Program-made: the position numbers and the translations under genes
Source: Bacillus salacetis
GTDB lineage: Bacteria > Bacillota > Bacilli > Bacillales > Bacillaceae_B
Assembly: GCF_003581585.1 (NCBI RefSeq)
Contig: NZ_QXIR01000046.1
Location: forward strand, 1 to 32,516
Reading direction: 5' to 3'
Length of the DNA stretch: 32,516 nucleotides
Shown: positions 8,690-16,892 of the stretch, piece by piece
Position numbering within the stretch: the stretch's first letter is position 1
How the letters are laid out: each line of letters opens with the position of its first letter
The notes under the pieces: generated by a model
Databases searched by the model: none
What the model was told of the DNA's origin: nothing
Seen by the model: the letters and a program-made list of their open reading frames with translations, nothing else

Positions 8690-9023
8690 CGCGGTAATCA
8701 TAAAAGGGCATGAAGTGCGGGGCGTGGACTTGGATTCCCGGACGAGATGCAGGCATTATCATAGTGAAATAGACATCATCGCCATTAAATTCAAATGCTG
8801 CAACACCTATTATCCATGTCACTTGTGTCACAAAGAGTCAGCAGGACATCCTTCAGAGGTTTGGGGGAGAGAGGAAAGACAAGAAAAAGCCGTTCTTTGC
8901 GGGTCCTGCGGGCATGAACTGTCCATTGCTGAATATATGGATTGCAGATCAAGTTGTCCTGAATGTGCTGCTTCTTTCAACCCGGGATGCGCGCTTCATT
9001 ATGACTTATATTTTGAAATTTAG
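8679..9023 (+). CDS. CHY-type zinc-finger protein
   Basis: This 114-residue protein is dense in metal ligands: CRHYHSEIDIIAIKFKCC, YYPCHLCH, CGSCGHEL and CPECAASFNPGCALHY. This is the CHY zinc-finger pattern, also seen in eukaryotic RING E3 ligases such as Pirh2, where it binds several zinc ions. In bacteria the stand-alone family is small and uncharacterised. The start is a GTG at 8679 inside the end of the DUF962 gene (11-base overlap), so coupling is likely. A stem-loop terminator begins on the last base of its stop codon. A redox or metal-handling role next to a putative iron oxygenase is speculation. Confidence 0.88.
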   Translation: MQNNAVIIKGHEVRGVDLDSRTRCRHYHSEIDIIAIKFKCCNTYYPCHLCHKESAGHPSEVWGREERQEKAVLCGSCGHELSIAEYMDCRSSCPECAASFNPGCALHYDLYFEI

Positions 9024-9055
9024 ATTGGAGCGGACTCAGGCTCCAATCTTTTTTG
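9023..9055 (+). terminator. Intrinsic terminator of the DUF962-CHY operon
   Basis: GATTGGAGC (9023-9031) pairs perfectly with GCTCCAATC (9040-9048) and is followed by a run of seven T. Confidence 0.9.
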
Positions 9056-9165
9056 CTCTTAACAAGGGATGGGAGGCCGATGAAGGTTTTCTTTCCCGTT
9101 AGCCTGGTTATGTTAAAATAATATAAAGGGTTGAGTCTTGAAAAAATTATTAGAGAGGTGATTTC

Positions 9166-9396
9166 ATGTATTTGACTGTAAAAGAAATTGCAGATTATCT
9201 CTCACTGCCCGAAATGTATGTTGAAGCTTTGATCAAAGAGAAAAAGATTAAAGCTGTCCATGATGGTGAGCAGTACCTGGTCAACAAGGGGAATTTCCAA
9301 AATTATCATGAACAGATGGACGCATACCGCAAGATGTTTGAGCAATGGCAGAATGAACCGATCCCCGAAGATCCCGATATAAAAGATGAAGATTAG
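9166..9396 (+). CDS. Excisionase-like helix-turn-helix protein
   Basis: The 76-residue product begins with the pattern of the MerR-like/excisionase HTH domain (HTH_17): YLTVKEIADYLSLPEMYVEA, then LIKEKKIKAVHDGEQYLVNK, the wing that ends in a conserved hydrophobic strand. The remaining ~30 residues are helical and acidic. In this family such proteins bind DNA; outside phages they are often small housekeeping regulators. Nothing around it suggests a phage, so calling it an excisionase would be wrong. AGAGAGGTG is the ribosome site. Target unknown. Confidence 0.8.
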   Translation: MYLTVKEIADYLSLPEMYVEALIKEKKIKAVHDGEQYLVNKGNFQNYHEQMDAYRKMFEQWQNEPIPEDPDIKDED

Positions 9397-9590
9397 AGTG
9401 ATGGGGCTGCTGTTCCAGGGATAGATCCATCGTCTGTTCCGGGAGCCTCGCATCCCGCTCACGTAATCAGAAGCTGCAAGTAGAAAAATGCGAAAACAGC
9501 CATCAAATATGATAAAATACTGTCGTATGTTATGATTTCACTAGTGAATTTAAGACTACATAAAAAATGTATATAAAAAGGAGAGTCATC

Positions 9591-10523
9591 ATGGAAAAAG
9601 TATTGATCTTTGGTCATAAGAATCCCGATACCGATACGATTTGTTCTGCATTGGTATACGCCGACCTGAAAAAGCAATTAGGCATGAATGCCGAACCTGT
9701 CCGCCTGGGGGAAATCAATGGCGAAACCCAATATGCGCTTGACCATTTCAAAGTGGAAGCACCGCGCCTTGTTGAAAAGGTTGCAGGCGAGGCTGAGGAA
9801 GTTATCCTTGTGGACCACAATGAGCGCCAGCAAAGCGCTGATGATATCAATGAAGTGAAAGTCCTGGAAGTCATCGACCACCACAGAATCGCAAACTTTG
9901 AAACAAGCGATCCTTTATACTATCGTGCCGAGCCGGTTGGGTGCACAGCGACAATCCTCAACAAAATCTACAAAGAAAAAGGATTGAACATCAGCAAGGA
10001 GATGGCTGGACTGATGCTGTCGGCGATCATATCCGATTCCCTGCTGTTCAAATCCCCAACATGCACGGAAGAAGACGTACAGGCAGCACGCGAGCTTGCT
10101 GAAATTGCAGGGGTGAATGCGGATGAGTATGGTCTTGAGATGCTTAAAGCAGGCGCGAGCCTTGGCGATAAAACGTCTGCAGACTTGATTTCCCTGGATG
10201 CAAAGGAATTCCAGATGGGCAGCTATAAAGTGGAAGTGGCACAGGTGAATGCGATTGATACGGATGAAGTCCTCCAGCGTCAAAGTGAATTGGAGGATGC
10301 CATTTCCAACGCGGTCTCTGAAAAAGGCTTGGACTTGTTCCTGTTTGTGACAACTGACATCCTGAACAGCGACTCTGTTGCACTGGCAATCGGCAGCAAA
10401 ACGGAAGCTGTAGAGAAGGCGTACAATGTAACACTAAACAACAACACAGCAGTACTGAAAGGCGTTGTTTCACGCAAGAAACAAATTGTGCCTGTGCTGA
10501 CAGAAACGTTGAAAAATATGTAA
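9591..10523 (+). CDS. ppaC: Manganese-dependent inorganic pyrophosphatase
   Basis: This 310-residue cytosolic enzyme hydrolyses pyrophosphate to two phosphates and so pulls biosynthetic reactions forward. It is a family II (DHH) pyrophosphatase. Metal ligands are visible at H9, D13 and D15 (GHKNPDTDT), D75 (VDHNE), H97 in the DHH motif (VIDHHRI) and the aspartate of [10 protein letters not shown]. The C-terminal DHHA2 domain ends with SRKKQIVP, which binds substrate. Length matches B. subtilis PpaC (309). I start at 9591 because AAAAGGAGAG lies just upstream; an in-frame ATG at 9567 has no ribosome site. Monocistronic, with its own strong terminator. Confidence 0.97.
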   Translation: MEKVLIFGHKNPDTDTICSALVYADLKKQLGMNAEPVRLGEINGETQYALDHFKVEAPRLVEKVAGEAEEVILVDHNERQQSADDINEVKVLEVIDHHRIANFETSDPLYYRAEPVGCTATILNKIYKEKGLNISKEMAGLMLSAIISDSLLFKSPTCTEEDVQAARELAEIAGVNADEYGLEMLKAGASLGDKTSADLISLDAKEFQMGSYKVEVAQVNAIDTDEVLQRQSELEDAISNAVSEKGLDLFLFVTTDILNSDSVALAIGSKTEAVEKAYNVTLNNNTAVLKGVVSRKKQIVPVLTETLKNM

Positions 10524-10526
10524 TTG

Positions 10527-10559
10527 AAAAGCCGGCAGCTGCAATCTGCCGGCTTTTTT
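10527..10559 (+). terminator. ppaC terminator
   Basis: AAAAGCCGGCAG (10527-10538) pairs with CTGCCGGCTTTT (10546-10557), 12 bp without mismatch, followed by further T. Confidence 0.95.
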
Positions 10560-10650
10560 CTAAGGTAATAACGATAAGCCGGAAACGGAGTACATCAAAA
10601 AAAGATATTACTCCACACAAGGGAAGCGGTGCCATCCGTCCAATCATCCA

Positions 10651-10692
10651 AAAGCAAAAGCGGACTTTTTCATCAAAGTCCGCTTTTGCTTT
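10651..10692 (-). terminator. Terminator of the sensor kinase gene, possibly bidirectional
   Basis: An 18-bp perfect inverted repeat (10651-10668 with 10675-10692) overlaps the TAA stop of the minus-strand kinase. Both outer flanks are A- or T-rich, so it may stop transcription from either side. Confidence 0.85.
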
Positions 10693-11944
10693 ATTTTTCA
10701 TACAAAGGCAGCAGGATCCGTACGAGTGTCCCTTTATCAAGCTGGCTTTCATATTCTATCTTGCCGTGCATTTCCCTGATGATCTTATTGGTGACCATAC
10801 TGCCCAGCCCGGTTCCTTTCGATTTGGTCGTGTAAAAGGGGAGGCCGATTTTGCTCAGCTGATCTGGTGTCATTCCCGCGCCGTCATCGCTTATGCATAT
10901 TTCAACAGAGTTTGGAGTCTTTCCGTGACCGGTTTCGATTTTTACAGTTCCACGCCTGTGTTCGGTGGACTCAATACCGTTTTTGATGATATTCATGATT
11001 GCCTGTTTTAAATGATGTTCATCCCCCTGGATATAATAGTCACTATCCGTATCGAAAGTGATGGATGTATTGGAGTATGCTGCATACGGTTTGAGCAAAT
11101 CGACAGATGATTGAATCAAGTTCGCAAGGTTGATGGCCGCCAGCTGAAATTTCTCCGGTTTGGCGACATTTAAATAATCTGTGATGATCTTGTTTGTACG
11201 ATCCAGCTCATCAAGGATAAGCGGGGAGAATCTTTTGAGCTTTTCGTCTTCAGTATCCTCACTCAGATGCTGGATGAATCCTCTGACAGTTGAAAGGGGG
11301 TTTCTTATCTCATGGGCAATTGAAGCAGCCATTTGTCCAACCATGTTCAGCTTATCAAGGTAAACCATTTCTTCTATTTGTTTATTCGTTCTGCTCAGTC
11401 TCTCAATGATAAGCACCAGCGAGAGGAATGTAAGATAGAACACACCGAAGTAAATGATATAAAACGTAAGGTTCAGCATGCTGACATATATATAAATGAT
11501 AGTGATATAAAGAACGGAATAAACGGTCAATATTATCGTACTGGCAAGCAGCTTATGCGGGGTTCTGAAAAAGGACCGCTGAGATGCTATGCATATGAAA
11601 TAAGCAATGACCGACACAGCTATGCCTATAATAAGGAATGGGCCGCCGATCATGAATCTAATGAGGCATACTACCAGCAATACAATGCTGCCGGAAAGCG
11701 CCCCGCCATACAGGGTCACAATCATGATGGCAATCATACGCAAATCAAAATGAGTCTCTCCCAAGGTTTCAATAGGGTAGAACATGCAAAACAATGCTCC
11801 TATGGAGCCGATCAATCCATAGGCTATTTTTTGTTTGAGCTGAAGCTTATGCAAGGGCTGAAAGGGAAAAAAGATATTTGCATTGAATGTAAATGAAAAC
11901 AAGATGGTGATATTGACCAATAATGTTTTGATTAAAATTATCAA
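10691..11944 (-). CDS. Membrane sensor histidine kinase with 5TMR-LYT domain (KinB-like)
   Basis: This 417-residue kinase has six hydrophobic helices in residues 1-180, including the 5TM-LYT sensor signature around 55-105 (FYPIETLGETHFDLRM and LYGGALSG). A HisKA dimerisation domain follows with the H-box SIAHEIRNPLS (phospho-acceptor H211). The ATPase domain shows the N-box (IMNIIKNGIES), G1 (DDGAGM) and G2 (GTGLGS). The architecture is that of Bacillus sporulation kinase B, which starts the phosphorelay; orphan gene position (no adjacent response regulator) supports this. The start is a TTG at 11944 preceded by GGAGG. Whether it feeds Spo0F or another regulator cannot be seen. Confidence 0.9.
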   Translation of the reverse strand: MIILIKTLLVNITILFSFTFNANIFFPFQPLHKLQLKQKIAYGLIGSIGALFCMFYPIETLGETHFDLRMIAIMIVTLYGGALSGSIVLLVVCLIRFMIGGPFLIIGIAVSVIAYFICIASQRSFFRTPHKLLASTIILTVYSVLYITIIYIYVSMLNLTFYIIYFGVFYLTFLSLVLIIERLSRTNKQIEEMVYLDKLNMVGQMAASIAHEIRNPLSTVRGFIQHLSEDTEDEKLKRFSPLILDELDRTNKIITDYLNVAKPEKFQLAAINLANLIQSSVDLLKPYAAYSNTSITFDTDSDYYIQGDEHHLKQAIMNIIKNGIESTEHRRGTVKIETGHGKTPNSVEICISDDGAGMTPDQLSKIGLPFYTTKSKGTGLGSMVTNKIIREMHGKIEYESQLDKGTLVRILLPLYEK

Positions 11945-12060
11945 GGACCATCCTCCATATATCGAATTCCTTAATAGTATTTCAAAAGTTACAATACCTG
12001 CCTTTTAGAATACCAAGCATTGCCCGATTGAACAATCATTATTTATTTTAGTAATCAATA

Positions 12061-12103
12061 AACAACACTGCCCGGACTGTGATTCAGTCCGGGCAGTGTT
12101 GTT
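12061..12103 (-). terminator. Terminator of the 118-codon gene
   Basis: An 18-bp perfect inverted repeat (12061-12078 with 12086-12103, 7-base loop) overlaps the TAA stop of the minus-strand gene. Its 3' flank on that strand is moderately T-rich. Confidence 0.85.
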
Positions 12104-12458
12104 ATTTCAAGTTTTCAATATCGTCACGCACATGCGGTTTATGCTCATCAAGAACACCGATTTTTTGAATATGGGCCTTTGTCTCCGCGTCCCCAAGTTT
12201 GTATATCATTGCGTAGATCTTCTGCATGGAGCGGTCATAACTGGCATCCTGCGGATCGTCATGATATTGCTTAAATGGAATATGCGAGCGGAAAAACGTA
12301 GCCACATCATCATCATAGTTATCATCGAAACATTTCTGCAGCTCGGTCCTTTCCTCTGGTGTTGCCAGAATATGCAGCCCTGCACTTTCTTCAAATGAAG
12401 GCTCCTCCAGGATATCCCCGCTTCTCATATCTACGTAATACGATAGTTTCTTATCCAT
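12102..12458 (-). CDS. Small acidic protein, unknown
   Basis: The 118-residue soluble protein begins MDKKLSYYVDMRSGDIL and carries an acidic stretch (CFDDNYDDDVATFFR), then helices (SYDRSMQKIYAMIYKLGD). I recognise it only as a type of small cytoplasmic protein found in Bacillaceae; no catalytic motif is evident. I placed the start at 12458 because ACAGGAGGCAGGAAAATG is a strong initiation region; the frame is open further to 12584 without such a site and would run into the upstream gene's terminator. A sigma-B-like promoter may drive it (12494-12519). Confidence 0.75.
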   Translation of the reverse strand: MDKKLSYYVDMRSGDILEEPSFEESAGLHILATPEERTELQKCFDDNYDDDVATFFRSHIPFKQYHDDPQDASYDRSMQKIYAMIYKLGDAETKAHIQKIGVLDEHKPHVRDDIENLK

Positions 12459-12493
12459 TTTCCTGCCTCCTGTATATGAGTATATATGTATGA

Positions 12494-12519
12494 ATACCTC
12501 TTTTGGAGCAGGCTTAAAC
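12494..12519 (-). promoter_or_regulatory. Possible sigma-B promoter
   Basis: On the minus strand GTTTAA, a 14-base spacer and AGGTAT resemble the sigma-B consensus GTTTAA-N12-14-GGGWAW with one mismatch, about 35 bases before the start codon at 12458. Confidence 0.35.
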
Positions 12520-12546
12520 GATATCCGTCTGACATTTATCGTAAAC

Positions 12547-12578
12547 ACAAGAGTCCGCTTCAGTGAGCGGACTCTTGT
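12547..12578 (-). terminator. Terminator of the beta-helix gene
   Basis: ACAAGAGTCCGCT (12547-12559) pairs with AGCGGACTCTTGT (12566-12578) across a 6-base loop. The minus-strand tail GTGTTTACG is a weak U-tract. Confidence 0.75.
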
Positions 12579-12584
12579 CTGCAA

Positions 12585-14000
12585 TCATATAATATCCCCG
12601 GCAATATTGGTCAATTCACTGTTTACCAGTCTATGAGGACAGACAATCTGCCCAGCTGCATTCAATCCCCATACTGAGATCAGGACTCTCTCATTGGAAG
12701 GGAAGAACCGGAATTCAAACTCATCGAAATTTGCGTAATACGTTCGGGTGATCTTTGAACCCGGAGAACTTTCCGGAGGCAGCGTATTCTGCTCCAGTAC
12801 ATACAAATTCTGAGTGTCAGTCAGGTAATAGCCTTGAATCTGTACAGTTTCTGTTACATTGCTCAGATTCTCAATGACGACGAACAGCTGAGTTGTCGGG
12901 CGTGCAGCAGGCGGACGGTTCGCGATCGGCCCTGTGGTAACGAAACTGACTCCTGGGGGCACCTGCAGGAAAGGAACAAAATCGACTGGCCCTCCGCCAA
13001 TACTGTCGGCACCAGGTGAGTTCGGTCCTCCGATCGACCCCCAGTAATTGTTTTCTGCCATGACAGGTACATCGGTTGCGTTGAATAATCCATATTCTGT
13101 GTTTCCGCTGAAAGTGTTGGAATGAATTTCTGGCGGAATGACAGCAGAAGCAATATAAATCCCAATTCTGTTTTCAAGGATTCTATTGTTAATAACTGTT
13201 TGAGCTGCAGGATTAGCCAGTCTCATCCCAAAATCGGACGCTCCACGTATTGTGTTCTCTGAAATTTCGACGGGACCGGCTGCTGTCGAATAGGTCCGGA
13301 TCCCCCGTTTCACTTGAGCAGCTTGTGAGTCAGGTGATTCAATTCTATTTCTGCGAATGATGAAATCCCTGGAATCGCCGCCCATTGTGATCGCTTCACT
13401 TATGTCTCCCGGGGTACGGATGTCATAAAGCTGGTTATCCTCAATGGTTACATCCACTGCCTGGTCTTGTGCATCATTTCCATACACAAAAACACCGACA
13501 GCCCATCCCGCAGGGTCATCATGTGCAATATTGAAAATGCGATTTCCTGCCACTCTCAGATTGTTTACTGGTCCGGCATTGATTCCAAACGAGCCAAAGT
13601 CTACTGTAGCCCTGGCAGGATTTCCGATTTCCGTGATGATATTATTCCTGATTTCAATATTTGAGTAAGGAAATTCTCCTGATACGCTGGTAACAACTCC
13701 AGAGGCATCTGCACTGCCGAGAAAATCAGGGTTAGTAATGGTGAATCCTTCAAGGATTACATCATCCGATGCAATGTCTACGACATAATATCTTTCTGTT
13801 GAACTGGCGCCGTTCAGAATCGTTACCTCAGCGCCTTCAGTTGATCTGACAGTCAATGGCTTATCTATCCTGATAAGTGAAGCCCCCATCTGCTGTCCAT
13901 CTTCAGTGTAAGTTCCTGGATTCACCAAAATGGTTTCTCCGGGGCTGGCTTCGTCTATCGCAGCCTGAATGGAATCACCCGGATTTACTATAATAGCCAT
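12585..14000 (-). CDS. Right-handed parallel beta-helix protein with Bacillus surface/spore-type C-terminal domain
   Basis: This 471-residue protein opens with IVNPGDSIQAAIDEASPGET, the usual cap of NosD/pectate-lyase-like beta-helices. Residues ~30-330 are repeated short strands with N-rich turns (for example IEIRNNIITEIG, VTIEDNQLYDI, FIIRRNRIES, VEISENTIRG). After a Pro-rich linker (~355-368) comes a distinct domain of ~100 residues with TTQLFVVIENLSNVTETVQI and ISVWGLNAAGQIVCPHRLV. I recall such a tail on several Bacillus spore- or exosporium-associated proteins, but that is from memory. There is no signal peptide, which fits a mother-cell-made spore surface protein. The upstream region holds CATAGTTTA (14049-14041, minus), a sigma-K/E-like -10, without a convincing -35. 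No lyase catalytic residues were identified. Confidence 0.8.
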   Translation of the reverse strand: MAIIVNPGDSIQAAIDEASPGETILVNPGTYTEDGQQMGASLIRIDKPLTVRSTEGAEVTILNGASSTERYYVVDIASDDVILEGFTITNPDFLGSADASGVVTSVSGEFPYSNIEIRNNIITEIGNPARATVDFGSFGINAGPVNNLRVAGNRIFNIAHDDPAGWAVGVFVYGNDAQDQAVDVTIEDNQLYDIRTPGDISEAITMGGDSRDFIIRRNRIESPDSQAAQVKRGIRTYSTAAGPVEISENTIRGASDFGMRLANPAAQTVINNRILENRIGIYIASAVIPPEIHSNTFSGNTEYGLFNATDVPVMAENNYWGSIGGPNSPGADSIGGGPVDFVPFLQVPPGVSFVTTGPIANRPPAARPTTQLFVVIENLSNVTETVQIQGYYLTDTQNLYVLEQNTLPPESSPGSKITRTYYANFDEFEFRFFPSNERVLISVWGLNAAGQIVCPHRLVNSELTNIAGDII

Positions 14001-14345
14001 AATTCATCATCCTCCTTCACTACTATTCTATGATTTCTATTAAACTATGCCTGGACACTGGTTGATTTTTTTCAATTGTTTTTTAAAAGGAAAAAAACTG
14101 TATTGGGAGATTTTTTAATATAGTCCATGCGGCATCCGGAAGGACTTTGTCCGGGATATTCTCGGGAAACGAAGCCGCTTTTTAAGAAAAATGGCATAAA
14201 TATGGTTAGGCATTGCTTGCAGGGGTATATGAAAAATGAACTATGAGGGAATTTACCTCTATTGTGCCAAATTTTCCACTTTTGCCATTGTGATTTTCAT
14301 CTTTTCTTGTAATGTTTTCCCCTATATATAAGGAGGTCGGATCCC
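14001..14345. other. Divergent intergenic region with a multistem element
   Basis: The 345 bases between the beta-helix gene and the LXG operon contain a foldable element at 14129-14183 (listed separately), AT-rich stretches, and a good ribosome site (AAGGAGG) just before the TTG at 14346. I could not assign a convincing promoter for the LXG operon. Confidence 0.4.
14129..14183 (+). ncRNA. Possible structured leader RNA or attenuator
   Basis: GCGGC (14129-14133) can pair with GCCGC (14174-14178) and is followed by TTTTT. Inside are a hairpin of ATCC/GGAT plus GGAC-TTT-GTCC (14134-14157) and a small TTC-TCGG-GAA hairpin (14159-14168). Thus a multibranched structure ending in a U-run lies ~160 bases upstream of the LXG operon. 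It does not match any riboswitch class I know. It could be a terminator for an unseen short transcript. Confidence 0.3.
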
Positions 14346-14711
14346 TTGTCGTATATATCCTATTTGCTTTTTCATCTCAATGAGAAAAAAGAGAACCTTA
14401 TCAGATTAAGGAATGCACACTCCTCGATCAATAGCCTGCAAAGTGAATTTCTTCAGTATAAGCCTAAGATAAAGACTCCGGAGTTGAGTTCTTCAACCTG
14501 GCATGGAGAATCAGCCCGAAGGTTTGTGGAAGCCCGTGAAGATATGGACTTTTCCTATAAAGATATCGCCCATTCACAAATGGATACTGCCGTTACGATG
14601 ATAGAAGACAAGGTCACAACCATTCAGGCTGAAATTAACTCCCTGGAAACGAGTATTGCCAATGAACGCGAGCGGATGGAAAGGGAGAACCAGAGGGAGG
14701 GAAGGGCATGA
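14346..14711 (+). CDS. DUF5082-type (YwqH-like) LXG partner protein
   Basis: The 121-residue product is almost wholly alpha-helical with heptad-like patterns and a central WHGESARRFVEARE motif, a WxG-like turn between two helices as in ESX/WXG100 proteins. This matches the DUF5082 family (B. subtilis YwqH), which sits just upstream of LXG toxins and is thought to bind the LXG domain and help delivery through the type VII (Yuk/Ess) secretion system. The start is a TTG at 14346 after AAGGAGG. The stop overlaps the next start (ATGA), so translation is coupled. Confidence 0.85.
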   Translation: MSYISYLLFHLNEKKENLIRLRNAHSSINSLQSEFLQYKPKIKTPELSSSTWHGESARRFVEAREDMDFSYKDIAHSQMDTAVTMIEDKVTTIQAEINSLETSIANERERMERENQREGRA

Positions 14712-14986
14712 ATACTGATATAATCATCCGCATCGGGGAAATCAATGAGATATTGAGCACCCTCCAATCTGCGGCTGAGTCATTTGACCCCTCGCTTATT
14801 AAAGATACGGCTTCCGCCAATCAATTGGATATGGTGAACAGATTGAATGAAATAAATATCCTGCTGGAGGAAGTAGGCGAAGTGTACAAGGGTCTTTTGA
14901 TGGAAAACAATCATTCTGCGAGAAAAGCGATCCTGGACTTCAAAGAAACAGACGACGATATCTCTGCTTCCATCAGGTTGCGTTAG
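14708..14986 (+). CDS. DUF5344-type (YwqI-like) LXG partner protein
   Basis: This 92-residue helical protein (IIIRIGEINEILSTLQSAAE, then NQLDMVNRLNEINILLEEV) fits the DUF5344/YwqI family: small, acidic, lacking a signal peptide and lying between a DUF5082 gene and an LXG gene. Such small partners form a helical targeting complex with the LXG domain. Its ATG overlaps the previous stop by four bases, and the LXG start follows after 16 bases. Its own activity is unknown. Confidence 0.85.
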   Translation: MNTDIIIRIGEINEILSTLQSAAESFDPSLIKDTASANQLDMVNRLNEINILLEEVGEVYKGLLMENNHSARKAILDFKETDDDISASIRLR

Positions 14987-15002
14987 GAGGGTAAACAAAA
15001 GG

Positions 15003-16451
15003 ATGAAGATTTTTGACAACCACTCGTTACATAGCGGTTTAGAAGACTTGCAGAATAAGCTGGAAAAACAAAAAGAACAGGTTAGGGAGATTCAGAAGGC
15101 TGTCGATGCCTTTGCCGGTTCATCGGATGCTTTCAGCGGTCAGGGCGGGGAAGCGGTCAGGAGCTTCTACAGTGATATGCACAGTACCTTCCTTACATTT
15201 TATACTCTTTCTCTACTGAACTATGAAAAGGTGCTTTCAGCGTGTAAGGCAGCCTCAACCGAATTGGAATCAGATTCAAATGGTTTCATACATCAATCAT
15301 TCCTTGACGGGGAGTTAACAACCGGATTGAATGAATCGGAATCCCATACTGCAGACCTGGTTAGTGAAAGCAATAGGGCACTGGCATCCATCAGTGATAT
15401 CGTTCATATCCCGGCGGTACAAAATCACAAATTCACCGGCGATGTGAAAAGGGCCCATAAAGAGATTACGAAAACAATGGAAGAACTGACATCCTTTGAT
15501 AATCATCAAACGAAAGCCCTGGATACAGTGGACCATGACATTCAACTTATGAAACGGTATATTTATGAAATAAAGGGGATGTTTGAAAGCGGAAAGCTCA
15601 GCGTTGACAATTATACCGGAAGCGAGCTGGATGATTCTTTTCACCGCCATCCTTTCATGAATACCTTGGAGGCAAGGATGAGTGCCAACAGGCTGCTTAT
15701 GTTCAAGCTTACGGTTTCCAGTGAATATGAGTCATTGGAACAATTAATGATGCTAAGAGAAAAGAGCACTTCCAGCAGCGGCCTTGCATTTGGGGAAGGG
15801 ACTGCCGAGACTCCCTATGGTGCATGCCCGCGGCCTGCAAGCAGTGACATCAGTTATGGGACCTCCGGAGAAGATATGATGGGCAGCGACGGGATTGGCA
15901 ATGCCGGTGCTGTATTTGATGCCGATACTGAAAAAGGAACCAGCAGCAGTAAGCTTTATGGATCCATAGTAGATACCGGATATATGGATGATATTCCTGA
16001 TACTGTGGACCAAAGGGTGCTCTACGGCAAGATGGGTGCTTCAATACCCTATAAACCGAAAGCCTTGGGAGATGCTTTCCTTTATGGACAGCAAATCGGA
16101 GTGAAAACCGAGGCAGGTGTTTCAAAGTCGAGTTTTAAACATGACAATTCTCCGCTTGCAGCTGATTTCAGTTTTGGACAGGGTGAGGCAAAGGTCAATT
16201 ATGAAAATTATACTGCCAGTGCTGGTGCAGAAGTGAACGCTGCAAAAGTCGAGGTGAAACTGGAACCTCTGAACTTCTTTGGTTATGAACCTCTTGAAGA
16301 GTGGTTCGGTATCGAATATGATCCTTACGTGGGTGTCGATTTCTCCTTGGGAAGCGCAGGGGCAAGTGCATCATTCGGCATGGAAACCAGTATTTATGCA
16401 GCCTGGGGTATCGGGGTAGGAGTCAAAGGCGGTCTGGAGAAAGACAATTAG
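15003..16451 (+). CDS. LXG-domain polymorphic toxin, probable type VII secreted effector
   Basis: The 482-residue protein starts with an LXG domain (~1-235): helical MKIFDNHSLHSGLEDLQNKL, a GSSDAFSGQGGEAVRSFY turn, and a long coiled segment ending near SEYESLEQLMML. Residues ~245-320 form a Gly/Ser/Asp-rich linker. The C-terminal toxin part (~375-482) is rich in Gly and Ala with alternating strands (NYTASAGAEVNAAKVEVKL, GVDFSLGSAGASASFGMET, WGIGVGVKGG). I see no HNH, EndoU, deaminase or other nuclease motif. The Gly/Ala-rich end and the two-TM putative immunity protein downstream suggest a membrane-acting toxin. This is inference. Total length is within the LXG family range, so it looks intact. 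Confidence 0.85.
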   Translation: MKIFDNHSLHSGLEDLQNKLEKQKEQVREIQKAVDAFAGSSDAFSGQGGEAVRSFYSDMHSTFLTFYTLSLLNYEKVLSACKAASTELESDSNGFIHQSFLDGELTTGLNESESHTADLVSESNRALASISDIVHIPAVQNHKFTGDVKRAHKEITKTMEELTSFDNHQTKALDTVDHDIQLMKRYIYEIKGMFESGKLSVDNYTGSELDDSFHRHPFMNTLEARMSANRLLMFKLTVSSEYESLEQLMMLREKSTSSSGLAFGEGTAETPYGACPRPASSDISYGTSGEDMMGSDGIGNAGAVFDADTEKGTSSSKLYGSIVDTGYMDDIPDTVDQRVLYGKMGASIPYKPKALGDAFLYGQQIGVKTEAGVSKSSFKHDNSPLAADFSFGQGEAKVNYENYTASAGAEVNAAKVEVKLEPLNFFGYEPLEEWFGIEYDPYVGVDFSLGSAGASASFGMETSIYAAWGIGVGVKGGLEKDN

Positions 16452-16483
16452 ATAAGAAATGGTAAACGGGGGTTTGGTAACCA

Positions 16484-16726
16484 ATGGAGACAAATAAGAT
16501 GAAACTTAAGAAAGCATTGCGCTTCGCATTATTGTTCTATGCAATATTTATAGGACTCAGTGGAACGATTATGTTCTCCGTTTTGCTTCTATGGGTGATT
16601 CCAAAAGAAGAACTATCATCCTTGATCCTTCCTTTGTCGATGATGGCCTTGTTCATATACGGAACTTGTGCGGGGGCATTGTTGATCCGTTCGAAATTTT
16701 TCAAGAGAGGATCAGTGCAGGTGTAA
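16484..16726 (+). CDS. Two-TM small membrane protein, putative LXG immunity protein
   Basis: This 80-residue protein has a basic N-terminus (METNKMKLKKALR), a first hydrophobic helix (~12-37), a short acidic outer turn (PKEELSS), a second helix (~45-68) and a basic tail. It lies 32 bases after the LXG gene, the usual place for the cognate immunity gene. A membrane-embedded immunity protein is expected when the toxin attacks the membrane. The ribosome site (GGGGGT) is weak and somewhat distant, so translation may depend on the upstream gene. No homology to a named immunity family is apparent to me. Confidence 0.65.
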   Translation: METNKMKLKKALRFALLFYAIFIGLSGTIMFSVLLLWVIPKEELSSLILPLSMMALFIYGTCAGALLIRSKFFKRGSVQV

Positions 16727-16892
16727 ATCAACTGAACGAACGGCTGTTAGACTTCAGGGGGATTCAAGGGGACCCGGGGCGTTCATCATGGGAATCCCGG
16801 CTGCACCTAGTCCTTTTCATGCCCGCGTTATACAATAAAGCTTGGAAGAAGCTTACTTTCATTTAAAAAAATTCAGAAAGAAGGGGTTTTAG

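Noticed and set aside
9166..9396. Phage excisionase
   Set aside because: The HTH fold fits, but no integrase, attachment site or other phage gene is present in the window.
10144..10752. 202-codon minus-strand frame opposite the 3' part of ppaC
   Set aside because: It lies antisense to a conserved enzyme, is Cys/Ser/Leu-rich in a shadow-like way and crosses two strong terminators.
11333..11896. 187-codon plus-strand frame opposite the sensor kinase
   Set aside because: It is antisense to the membrane domain of the kinase; the composition is that of an antisense shadow and no start signal exists.
14041..14049. Sigma-K -10 (CATAGTTTA) for the beta-helix gene
   Set aside because: The -10 matches CATANNNTA, but no AC at the proper distance upstream was found, so it is noted only as a hint.
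16591..16866. 91-codon frame between the immunity and DUF4176 genes
   Set aside because: It overlaps most of the immunity gene out of frame and lacks a ribosome site; the downstream part could be a relic but has no recognisable similarity.
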